Below, in pieces: positions 12,012 through 21,600 of a DNA stretch of 52,471 nucleotides; the first letter of the stretch is position 1, and every line of letters starts with the position of its first letter. Source of the stretch: Collybiopsis luxurians FD-317 M1 (lineage: Eukaryota > Basidiomycota > Agaricomycetes > Agaricales > Omphalotaceae). The position numbers and the translations under genes were made by a program. The stretch lies in NCBI GenBank assembly GCA_000827265.1, contig KN834764.1, positions 342,282-394,752 of the forward strand, read 5' to 3'. A model generated the notes under the pieces. That model was not told the DNA's origin. It saw nothing but the letters and a program-made list of their open reading frames with translations, and did no database searches.

Positions 12012-12890
12012 ATCGATGCATTCCCTACTCTCTGTCTACTTACAATGTATTGGCAATTTAGCAGTAGGATTTACCATTCATTCAGAAATCGAGATGAAGC
12101 ACATATAATGTGCTTGGATTGAGTTAATATGCATTAACTGGCACAGGAAAAGTTTAATCTTGGCAGTTAGCGTTCTATATGTATTTATGCAGGAGACCGA
12201 CATATTTATAGTTATCCTGACATTTTAAATTGTGACTGCCGGCCAATGTGCCACTCAGCGAGGAACATAGAGATTGCACAAAGACGCAGTGGTGCCATGC
12301 TCAGAGCAAAATTGATATTGGAGCACGTACTTACAATGCAAGGAGTTTGCGAGAAATCTAGAAATAAATTGGCAGACATAGGTAAAATACAATATCAGGT
12401 ATGGTTTCAAGCAGGATGCCATTTTTGCTGGAAGCAAGCGAGAGGCCGAACTGGTGCTGCAAAAGGAGTGTTAGTAAAGACCCGGCGAGCGGACAAGACC
12501 AGGTACCTTCCTGACATGACAAAAACTGTAGGCAATTGGTTAGAAAAAGGATTCCAATGTCCTGCATAAGGATGATTCCTACACTTTATTCCGGACTCAT
12601 AATGTACAGCTTTGCTACCACTTATTAGTTTAGCCTATCACTTGTTTTGGTATATATCAGTGTAGACAAAAATATTTGAAATTCGACTGCTGCTGCAGCA
12701 GGTGACTAGCACTATAAAGCAGTAGCAGTTAAGTAGGAATTTGGATGATAAGTACTTTGGCTATAAACTGCCACTTGGATGAGACTGAGTTGCCGGTCTT
12801 TCAGAAATAAAATATTTACATTTCGCCAGCAGAAGTCCAAAAGATTAATAATAAAAAAAGCACCAAAACTAGAAAAAAGTGTTTCCATGT
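12012..12890. other. Intergenic between DUF6534 A and MACPF-like A
   Basis: Aligned with 36700-37570 in copy B. Open frames present here (for example 12246-12569) are not preserved in frame in copy B, so I treat them as chance. The right half marks the start of the strong CpG loss relative to copy B. Confidence 0.5.
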
Positions 12891-12892
12891 AT

Positions 12893-14752
12893 ACAAAAGC
12901 ATAGGCTCTATTGAAATCCAGCTCTAGATTTTCAGGGGCATTAGCACTAGGTATTTGGATATCATAACCAGGCAGAGGTAATGGCTCTTCAACCACCATA
13001 GCACCAACACCATTGTTGCCAGTGGGTAAAGACTCACACAAAAAGATGTGGGAAGGAGTACACTTTTCAATTTTGAAGTGAGTATTTGGACATTCCCTGT
13101 GGCACCAAGCCTTTTCATCCTTCAGTTTGTCCTGCTGAAGAGTGACCTGAAATGCTGGAAGTCCATTTCTCAATGTAACAGGCTCCATATCTGCAAAAGC
13201 ATGGTCAGGCTCAGCAGAAGGTTCTGTATCAACCACACCATATGACTGTCTATTAGGAGCATTCTCGCCAAGTGTGACCCTTTTTTGAATAGCAGGTGCC
13301 CTCTTCAAGCTTAAGAGGTGCTCCATAAATTTATACTGCTGGATCATGTTGGTAACTTCTTTCATTGCTTCATTTACCTTTTGAATGGCAATGTTACATC
13401 TTGAAGCATCCCCTCCAGCTAACTCTGGATGTCCAATCCAAAAAGCTCTCATGTCTCCATGGGCTTCCTGCATAATTGACTTGTAACTGTCGGAAGCTGG
13501 ATGGAGGCAGTCACTGTTGAGCCTCAGGCAGTGTTCCTCTGTGTGATGGAGCTTTTCAAATACCACTGGTGAGACATTGATTTCAGTGGGTAAATTAATA
13601 CCCAGAAGGCTATCCAATTCATTATTTTTAATGTACAGTGATTCACACTTCACAATGCCAGTCTGTAATGCATCAGATTTGCTTCTTTGGGTGTCCCCTG
13701 ATACTGGATTGTATGCAATACAGTGTTTTTCAAGGCCATGAGTGTGGAGCAAAAATCAGTTTCAGATGGAACAGACACAACATCAGAGTGCTGGCCAGTG
13801 TCCGAGTGACAGCCATGCTGAGAGACATAAGCATTGACTATGGTGTACTTGTTGGAACCCATGACTGATTGTTTCAAGTCAACACCCAGGCTGAGAAACA
13901 ACTGGAAGTGACCTTGTACTTCATGTCTGGCATCTGTTATGTTGGTCTAATCTCCTGCCCTGGTGATCTGTTAGATTCTTGCTTGATATACATTCAGCAC
14001 TTATCTATTATGTTTGCGGCTACCCAACAATGCATTCCTAACTACTACCAAAATTAAATTTTAAAATAACAACTAAAATAAAATTAAAATTAAAATTTTC
14101 CAACTTTTTATGTGGATGCAAAGCATGCGAGAGAAAAATCCACTTCAGTTCCTATCCAAGATTGACAGAGGCTAATGGAGTACTCACTGAAAAATGATGA
14201 TGGTGTAAGACCTACAACAGTATTGAAAGCCTGCCACAAAGTAATTGCCATACATGTTCCAGAATTGTGCAGGGGACCTCTGAAAGACTCTTTGCATTTC
14301 GGCAGTAAGTTTCAGGTTTTTCAGGTTCAGCATATCATAATCATATTGTCCCTCAACTGTGCACTTGATAATAAACTCTTGCTTGGACAAAGACTTTGAC
14401 TTTAAGAGTTCAGCTGTTTAGGCAATTGAGCCAGCTGGACTCCCAAGATTTATTGTTCCATTCAACACAATTTGGACATCACTGTTTAATTGATGAAACT
14501 CTTTCACCATGTGGATGTGGATGTTGCAGGTCAGCCCTACACCTTGAGTAGGGTTTTTGAAATATGCCAATGCATGCCATCGAGCTTGGCCTGTACAGGC
14601 ATATATATATTGACCAAGTTGGAAGGTGCTACATGGCACATTCTCAATAACCATGGAGAGAGAAGCCTATGTATGCAACAATGAACTTTTGCTACAACTT
14701 CAAGTACAAAAAACCTGCAATGATTTACTATGTTATGCTCTGCCCTCAACAT
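12893..14752 (-). pseudogene. MACPF-like protein pseudogene, copy A
   Basis: Aligns along its length with the intact gene at 37573-39453. Defects seen: a CAA codon of the intact copy is TAA here (near 14418), ending the frame within the N-terminal third; the start ATG has become AGG, although an ATG lies two codons upstream; and a 220-bp deletion, equivalent to 37576-37795 of copy B, removes the C-terminal domain. Many replacements are C-to-T or G-to-A: in the signature block the B-copy sequence FRNMYGDYF reads FWNMYGNYF here. The pattern is CpG decay and not selection. Exon boundaries still resemble those of the intact paralogues. Confidence 0.75.
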
Positions 14753-15205
14753 TAATGTGTAGGACAGGATGAGAGCAGAAATGCAGCAATGTCCTGACTG
14801 CTGTAACTGGTCTTGGGGGATTTAGCCAAATCAAAGCTGTTGGATCTTGCCACATCTGATTGGAATAAACCCTAAATGAGCAGAAAGAATTCTGGTGTCA
14901 AATTAAATCTTGCAGTGATAGAAATTTGAATGCCAAGATCTTATCATCAGGTCAAGCTATTGCACTAGTCTCAGGGCATCTGTGAACCTTCTATAACCAA
15001 CTCTATTGACAAAACTGAACAAGACTATTCCTATTGAGCTGAAGCACATAGCATGCAACTACTTAGGAACACTTTTGCAGAAAACATACACACATATATC
15101 TGCACAATCACTAGCACAACCAGGACAGATCACACAGGTGCACATGCTGCCACACCAAGACAGAACACCCAGAGTAATCAAGCAGTAGGGCAACAGGTAA
15201 ATCAC

Positions 15206-15233
15206 TGCCTGAACTTTTTCAAAGGATCTGCTG
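15206..15233 (-). pseudogene. Footprint of the DBP9 3' end
   Basis: On the - strand this reads ADPLKKFRQ followed by TGA. It matches the last codons of the functional DBP9 gene at 39943-39970 ([12 protein letters not shown]). Homology to copy B stops just past this point, so it marks the right breakpoint of the segmental duplication. It has no coding potential of its own. Confidence 0.7.
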
Positions 15234-15235
15234 AT

Positions 15236-16484
15236 GAGGTTGTTTGTGGTTAAGGGTGCAAGGGGTGCATTATCAAAGGTTCCACAATACCAGGACAATT
15301 CAGTCAATCTGATTGATCCTGTTGTTTGTTGAAACTTCAACTATTTGATGAGGTAATGATCTGTATTTTTCAGATGTTCCAAGTTGTTCTACAATGAGGA
15401 ACTATTTGTCAACTTTTCAACATCTCGACTAAAATATATGTTCAAAGGTTTTAGGCTTAAGGTAGCTTTATCAAAATGCAGGAGCAACTCAACCACTAAT
15501 CATGGCAGGTATACAACTACATTTTGGGCAAGAAAAATAATCAAACACTTCACACAGAGGCTGTTATTGTCCAAAGGTTACTTGATTAAACAGTAGACTA
15601 ACAATTGTATTATACTACTCAAAAATAATATCTACTGTTTAATATGAAATCATTCCCAAATAATTCACTTTCAAATTCCAGTTTCTCTTATAGGTAAACA
15701 TTTCAGAGTTTGTCCCTGATTCATTATCCAAAGGTGTCTAAGAATTCATAATAGGTAGTCTCTTCAGTTTTAAGTCTAAATGACTCAAGTCAGATTTGTT
15801 TGATTCTGTGTGGATGAGTTGAGCAATAACCCACTTCTGCAGTGCAACTGCTTCTACATTCATTCTAAGTATCTATTTAATTGTATCTCTTTCTAAGGAA
15901 GAAGTATCCTTTGTTCTAATACTCCAGTGCATTATCCATAAGTGGTTGCTCATTGCAATTGAATGGTGTCCCTTAGATCAAAAGGATCTGTAACCTTCAT
16001 TTATTCTGAGATTTGGTATTTCTAATCAGCTCATCTTTAATTAGGTTCTGTGAGGCTGTAGCCATCTCATTCTCAGCATCAGAGAATTGGGTTCCTTAAT
16101 AGTCCAGGCTGCCAGCTACTTGTAATAGTATTGAGTAATGGTAAACCTTTATGGTTGAAAGATTTGTATATGGTTCCAACAATACACCTGCTTTCATAAG
16201 AGACTGTTATTATAATTAGGTGGGTCTGCTAGCATGGACAAATACTAGGGCAATGTCTCTCAAGCATTCTGTATTGAACAGTAATGGTATACCTTTCCAC
16301 AAAATGGGTGCCTTTTCTCAAGTATCACCATTTTCATTAAAAGTTACCACTGCCAAGTATTAGGTAACCCTGGGAAAATCTCAAAGCCTTAAAAAAGTCA
16401 TTAATTTTTCATCAGATTATAAATCTCATAACTCCATAGTATTAAATATAACAATATCTCATTTCATAACTCTAAAGAATGGTA
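15236..16484. other. AT-rich, CpG-poor stretch without gene
   Basis: Beyond the duplication breakpoint the sequence is AT-rich, almost devoid of CG, and has only short frames. No motif, splice-linked frame or repeat unit is evident. It looks like decayed non-coding or transposon sequence. Confidence 0.45.
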
Positions 16485-16485
16485 C

Positions 16486-16790
16486 ATTGGTAGCTAATTA
16501 CTTTTACCTTGCCTCTCAGGCTCACCCTTATCTAGCCTCTTCTCCAGCCCCTTTACCCCTACCCTGCTTCTGCCCTTCCTCATCCTCACCCTCCTCATCC
16601 TGCCCTGTTCTCTCCTCACCTTCACCCTTCTCCCCACCCTGTTCCATCTCCATGTCCTACCACTGCTCACCCTCCTCCTCTTAACCCTCACCCTCCCCCT
16701 CTCCCTCACTCTTACCCTTACCCTTACCCTCACCCTCACCCTCACCCTTACCCTTACTCTCCTGCTCCTCCTGCCTCCCCTCACCTTCCA
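16486..16790. repeat. Pyrimidine-rich CCCTCA/CCCTTA repeat array
   Basis: The + strand is C/T-rich with tandem hexamers alternating CCCTCA and CCCTTA (densest at about 16685-16760). This is degenerate satellite DNA. The repeat is not the TTAGGG telomere unit: its complement is AAGGGT/GAGGGT. It sits about 200 bp before the purine-rich GAGAGGGT array in the opposite strand sense. Confidence 0.7.
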
Positions 16791-16974
16791 GAGCTAGCAA
16801 AAGGTAAAGAAGAAGATGGAAGACTTAAAACAAATGCAGTTAACAAAGATGGTGGTTGAGAAGAGAAAGAAGTTAAGTCCAAACTCGAGGCAATTCTGGA
16901 TTAAATGATCAACCTTGGTCACATGCTACTTTCCCAGGTGCACAGACCAATCACATGATTTCACAAAACTCACA

Positions 16975-18290
16975 CTATTTTCAGAAGAAAGAGTAAGAGT
17001 GAGGGTAAGAAGGTGAGGAAAGGTGAGGGAAAAAGGGGTGAGAGGAAGAGGGGGTGAAGAGGTAAGGGTTGGTGAGGGAGAGCAGGGGTGAGGGAGAGTG
17101 AGAGGGAGAAGGGGTGAGAGAGGGTGAGGGGGAGAAGAGGTGAGAGGTGAGAGGTGAGAGAGGGTGAGGAGAAAAAGGGGTGAGAGAGGGTGAAGGGGTG
17201 AAGGGATGAGGGATGGGGAGGGAAAGGAGGGAGGAGGGATAGAGAGAGGGAGGAGGGGTAAGGGAGGGTGAGAGGAAGAAGAGGTAAGGGAAAGTGAGGG
17301 GGAAAAGGAATAAGTGAGGTTGAGGATAAAGGAGGACAAGAGTGAGGGTAAGGGGGTAGGGGGATAAGGGAGGGTGAGGGGAAGAGGGTAAGGGAGGATG
17401 AGAGGGAAGATAAGAGGATGAGAAAGGGTGAGGGGAAGAGGGATGAGAGTGAGGATAAGGAGGTAAAGGTGGGTGAGAATGAGGGGGTGAGGGCAGTCAG
17501 AGGGAAAGAAAACAGGGGCAGAAGGGAGGTGGGAGTAGGGTGAGCAGGAGAAGGGTGAGGGTAGTGGTAAGAGGGTGAGGGGATGAAGAAGGGCAAGAGA
17601 AAGAGGGTAAGGGCAGATGAGAGGGGGAGAGGGAGACAGTAAGGGAGAATGAGAGTGAAAGTGAGAGGGTGAGAGGGTGAGAGGGTGAGAGGGTGAGAGG
17701 GTGAGAGGGTGAGAGGGTGAGANNNNNNNNNNNNNNNNNNNNNNNNNNNNNNNNNNNNNNNNNNNNNNNNNNNNNNNNNNNNNNNNNNNNNNNNNNNNNN
17801 NNNNNNNNNNNNNNNNNNNNNNNNNNNNNNNNNNNNNNNNNNNNNNNNNNNNNNNNNNNNNNNNNNNNNNNNNNNNNNNNNNNNNNNNNNNNNNNNNNNN
17901 NNNNNNNNNNNNNNNNNNNNNGAGAGGGTGAGAGGGTGAGAGGGTGAGAGGGTGAGAGGGTGAGAGGGTGAGAGGGTGAGAGGTGGTGAAGGCGAGGGTG
18001 AGGAGGGGCAGAAGGAAGATGGGGGTGAGGGTGAGCAGGAGAAGGGTGAGGGTGATGGTGAGAGGGTGAGGAGAGAGACAGGGGGAGAGGGTAAGGGTAA
18101 GAGCAGATGAGAATGAGGGAAAGAGGGAAAGAGAGGGTAAGGGGAAGAGGGAAAGGGGAGAGGGTAAGGGGAAGAGGGAAAGGGAGAGTGAGGGTAAGGG
18201 GATAACTTGAGAGAATAAGAATAAGGGTGAACAGAAAAAAGGTGAGGATAGTGGTAAGAGGGAGAGAGAAAGGAAAGGAAAGAGGGAACA
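16975..18290. repeat. GAGAGGGT minisatellite with flanking degenerate GGTGAG repeats
   Basis: The + strand is G/A-rich. A core at about 17660-17980 is a perfect 8-bp tandem (GAGAGGGT), interrupted by the assembly gap; outward the units decay into GGTGAGG/GGGTAAG variants. The long open frames on the - strand (Ser/Pro/Leu-rich) follow from the repeat and are not genes. G-run density suggests possible G-quadruplex or triplex-forming DNA, which is inference. The array length is unknown because of the gap. Confidence 0.9.
17723..17921. other. Assembly gap (199 N)
   Basis: A run of 199 N inside the 8-bp tandem repeat. The repeat continues on both sides with the same unit, so the gap is almost certainly more of the array whose length could not be resolved. 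Confidence 0.98.
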
Positions 18291-18359
18291 TGAGACTTCA
18301 ATAGTCATAGTTAAAGCAAATGTAATGTTAGTAACAGAGTAATGCCTCTGAGATTTTCC

Positions 18360-18660
18360 CAGACTTGTCTCAAAGCTCCCAGGCCTCCCAGGCTTTCCCA
18401 GGCTTCCCCAGGCTTCTCGAGGCAACTCCAGGCTCTGCTCAGGCTCTTGCCAGGCTTTCTCAGGGATGCCTCAGGACCTTCATAAATATATTCCGGGCTG
18501 CTACCAGGCTTCTCATAGCCTCTTTCAAGCTATTTGAGAAGCTACCTTAGGAATATTTCAGGGCCCCTAGGATTTGGCTAAAATCCTGGGTCTCCTAGGT
18601 ACTCTAGGGACCCAGACTCTCTGAGGCATCCTAGGATTTAGCTAAAATCCTGGAAGCCCT
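18360..18660. repeat. CCCAGGCTT-type short tandem/dispersed repeats
   Basis: From 18375 the word CCCAGGCTT/CCAGGCTT recurs every 10-20 bp until about 18465. Around 18570 and 18630 the block GGATTTGGCTAAAATCCTGG / GGATTTAGCTAAAATCCTGG occurs twice and is partly palindromic. No coding signal is seen. Confidence 0.5.
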
Positions 18661-18724
18661 CAGAGCATCTATTTTTGCCTGGGCAAAGAGTAGTTTTTCA
18701 GATGCAAGTCAGCCACAGTACAGC

Positions 18725-19599
18725 CTACTCATCTATGTTGTCTGTTTTGTATGAGAAGAACTGTTTAGATACACCAAAGTTGGCCAAAATGAGGTATCCA
18801 TCTGGTCAGATGAGAATGTTACTAGGTTTGATATCTTGGTGGATAATTTTGCATGCATGTAGTCACTCCAGAGCCACAATCTATATTTGGGGGGGTGGGG
18901 GGAAGTGATGAGGGGCTTGTTCACATAAGAGTAAATTTTCTAATAAAAGACTGACCAATTCTGCCATATATAGCTATTCACAAATTTGCATTGTTTTTAA
19001 AAAAATGCACCTTAGTGATTGTGTTTACCTACAAACAAACTATCAATTCATTGCTCCATCCAAGCTCCATTGATGCCAGGACAACTGTACATTTGACAGC
19101 ATTCTTGTGGAGCAATGAATTAATGGTTTGTTTGTAGGTAAACACAATCATTAAGGTGCATTTTTTGAAAACAATGCTACAAATTTGTGAATAGCTGTAA
19201 AACTTTGCCTCAGCTTCTTCAAATGTTCTTTGTTGCATTATTCTCAATGCCAAATTGCCCCTGGGGACATATTCCTATGAATGAACAGTCAATTCAAATT
19301 GCATCCCACACAAGCTGGAGCTCTTTCTTCCATATACATGCTGAAGCAAGATAAAAGATATCCCCATCACTCCAGGATGCAACAAGGGGTAAAAAGAAAT
19401 TGTTGCTCTCCATCATCAGGAATGAGTGGATGTTCTTTTCTTCAGTGACTTTTGCCTTGTTGAAGTTGAACACATTTCTGATTTTTGGTATGACCTTGAG
19501 GGCAAGGTGCTGGCATTTGATCTTGTCTCTTACAAGATAAACCTTGCTGCTTACACCTGTGTTGATGAGTTTGATCATATCGAGGTTGACAGTGTCCAT
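18725..19599 (-). pseudogene. Protein kinase pseudogene (AGC-like), split
   Basis: The upstream part (19294-19599) encodes an N-lobe: KVYLVRDK, LALKVIPK (the VAIK-type lysine), TEEKNI, FLPLVASWSD and FYLAS, matching subdomains II-V of AGC-type kinases. The glycine loop is degraded (NTGVSSKV). The downstream part (18725-18860) reads IIHQDIKPSNIL, an in-frame TGA, and then NFGVSK. The catalytic-loop HRD is HQD and DFG is NFG, both explained by G-to-A/C-to-T changes; the TGA could come from CGA. The two parts are separated by a foldback element at 18972-19196. It is clearly dead. Confidence 0.65.
18972..19196. mobile_element. Foldback (hairpin) element inside the kinase pseudogene
   Basis: The left arm (18972-19058) and right arm (19108-19196) are nearly perfect reverse complements over about 87 bp (AGCTATTCACAAATTTG... 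through ...TTCATTGCTCCA), with a roughly 50-bp loop. It would form a long cruciform or hairpin. It sits between the N-lobe and catalytic-loop pieces of the kinase pseudogene. No ORF or recognisable target duplication. It is probably a MITE-type insertion. Confidence 0.7.
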
Positions 19600-19619
19600 T
19601 CAATGAGGGACAGCAGTGG

Positions 19620-21600
19620 TGTTCAATGAGAATGAGGATGGGGCAGTGGATGTCATCAATGTTGAAGAGGAAGATGCAGATGCAGATTCAGAATTGCTTC
19701 TGAATGGAATCTGAATAATTGTACTCAAGACAAACATGGTGAGAGTGGGTAGCATAATAGCACTGAATAAAGCAAGAAGAGAATGAAAATGTCAAAAGTG
19801 AGCTTGAGAGACAATTAAACTCATATAATTCATTGTTGCTGGTAAAGGATAGATCCTCAAAGTCTTTTGGAATAAGATAGAGCAGGGGAGGAGGATTTGT
19901 GTGTCAAGAGAGCAAGCAAAGGGTCTGGGGATAGATAAAGGATTTGAGAATAGTCCCAATTAGGACAAGAGGTTGAGGTTTACTGCCAGCTGTGCCTTGG
20001 TCTTACCATACCATTTTTATTCAAGTAAAAAGAAAAGAAGAAAGAAGCTTTAATAAAAGGGTTTTGACTCTATTATCATCATTGTATCAATACAACTGAC
20101 TGATTGACCTACTGTTACAAATTAGAATGACCTGGGCAACAAAGAAGGTGCTACTTCCTTCTTGTCTGCAATACAATTTTGGCCTTCTTACTGGTGTTTA
20201 AACCAGCATATCCAGTATATGGGAGTACATTGTCTGTTGACCTTTTTTCAATATCAGTTTCTGATCTTACCACCATCATCATCCAAAAGCCTCGACATCA
20301 ATCCAGCTTCTTTCAGCCCTATTTTCCACTCTAAACTGGGCACAAACATAGATAACTGCATACCAAAGCTAATCACCTTCTGAATTCAGTTCTTCTATTC
20401 TGTTATTTTGCTTTACCGCTGTCATGAATGACCTGCAGCTACTTTGTGCCTAAGCCAAGCTAGCCCCCGATTCCCATGCCTCACTGCCTCATTTGCTTTA
20501 TTGCCGTCATGAACAACTTGCAGCTATTTGGTGCCTGAGCCAAGCCCCTAGTCACACTACCTTTTTCTTTTTCTTTGTTTTTTTTCCTTTTTTTTCCTCT
20601 TTTCTCCTTGCTACATTTGGCACCCTGCGAGGTGTGCAGCTACCAAGCTACACTAGCCCCCCAATCCTAATTATCATCCAAAGCTTATTGCTAAATCCAG
20701 GCTCTACTTGTTGAGCATTTCACTTGACACTCAGTGTACCAAACCAGCTATGTCATAGCCCCCTATCACCAAAACTTTGAGTTATGTCTTTTTCTGATTT
20801 TGCTGATGATTACCCATACAGCGAGCAGCACCAGTTAATATTTTCTTCCCACACATTCCCACAGGGATTTTGTTGCACTGAAATTGTCTTGTGCAAGCTC
20901 TTGAAAGCAAACACACTGTAATTGTGTTTTGTAATTCCACATTATATGCTTTATTAACATCCTGAAGTGCCTGTAAGTGGTGACCCAGTTTTGCCCACTC
21001 ATTTAGGTACTGTTTGCATTGTAAATAGCTTGGCTGTTGTCAGGGCAGGGAGATCTACAGCAGCAATGCTGTGGGTCAGTTGCAAGCTTGTCTCCTCCTT
21101 CTGCAGCAGTCCCAGAGATGATGGTGCATGGGTCAGCACCAGGATAATCTCTGGAACCCGGCGTTCAGATTGTGCGGACCATACCGTGTAATAAAACTTC
21201 CTTCCTTCCTTCCAGGATCCCATCCAGGGCGGTTTGGTCCCTTGGATTGATTTCACCAGGTAGGAGGGTAAACAAGTGATGAAAAGGGAAAGAACAAAAG
21301 AGTCAGGCCTCGGATAGAAGGGCTGATCTCAATTCCAAAAAGTCTTTTGATCAAAGCAGCAGCTTTAGTGGCATTGAGTACAATGATGACTCCCTGTGCA
21401 CAAGCTTTGGGCTCTTTCACCCTGTCTCAGTTCCATTATTCCAGGGAAATGCAATCACATACATAACTTGATCCTTGATCATATAGACTTGAGCTACACA
21501 CAATACATCACAGATGCGACAAACCTGTGGTATGCTGAGGATAACAACATCCAAATCCCCAAGGAACCAAGATTCTGAAGCATCAGCTGAATCCACACAA
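19620..21600. other. CpG-poor region without a gene
   Basis: Only short frames, poor in CG until roughly 20.9 kb. A direct repeat with a period of about 85-90 bp occurs at 20412-20560 (GCTTTA..CGTCATGAA...TTGCAGCTA...GTGCCT.AGCCAAGC, two copies). No domain or intron-linked frame could be supported. Confidence 0.4.
20412..20560 (+). repeat. Two-copy direct repeat
   Basis: The block GCTGTCATGAATGACCTGCA...GTGCCTAAGCCAAGC is followed about 90 bp later by GCCGTCATGAACAACTTGCA...GTGCCTGAGCCAAGC. It is a tandem duplication with moderate divergence. Confidence 0.55.

Larger units (their letters stand above)
6000..15235 (+). repeat. Segmental duplication, copy A (derived)
   Basis: This segment matches 30.6-39.97 kb in the same orientation, offset by about 24.6-24.7 kb. 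Shared landmarks in order: the AATAATAACGGCAC block (about 6120 / 30700), GGGAGTACATCACATCTCTG (7155 / 31198), TAAAATCCCCCATTGTTA (7645 / 31592), the whole DUF6534 gene, the MACPF-like gene, and a leader ending in the DBP9 3' codons (15206-15233 / 39945-39970). Copy A differs by an inserted TIR element at 9.2-9.9 kb, by lacking the 32.1-33.9 kb insert of copy B, and by heavy CpG loss from about 12.7 kb rightwards. The right breakpoint falls inside DBP9, so copy A is the derived copy. Confidence 0.85.

Noticed and set aside
12246..12569. A 107-codon + frame downstream of DUF6534 A
   Set aside because: Not kept in frame in duplication copy B and no motif; chance frame.
16680..16765. Telomere repeats in the 16.7 kb array
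   Set aside because: The unit is CCCTTA/CCCTCA, not CCCTAA.
16494..16784. A - strand frame of alternating Arg-Val
   Set aside because: A direct translation of the CCCTCA/CCCTTA array; no coding evidence.
16926..18425. Very long - strand frames (up to 499 codons) through the minisatellite
   Set aside because: They are Ser/Pro/Leu repeats forced by an 8-bp repeat and span the 199-N gap; not genes.
15236..21600. CRISPR-like or regularly spaced arrays
   Set aside because: Repeats here are tandem or inverted with no unique spacers, and the window is eukaryotic.
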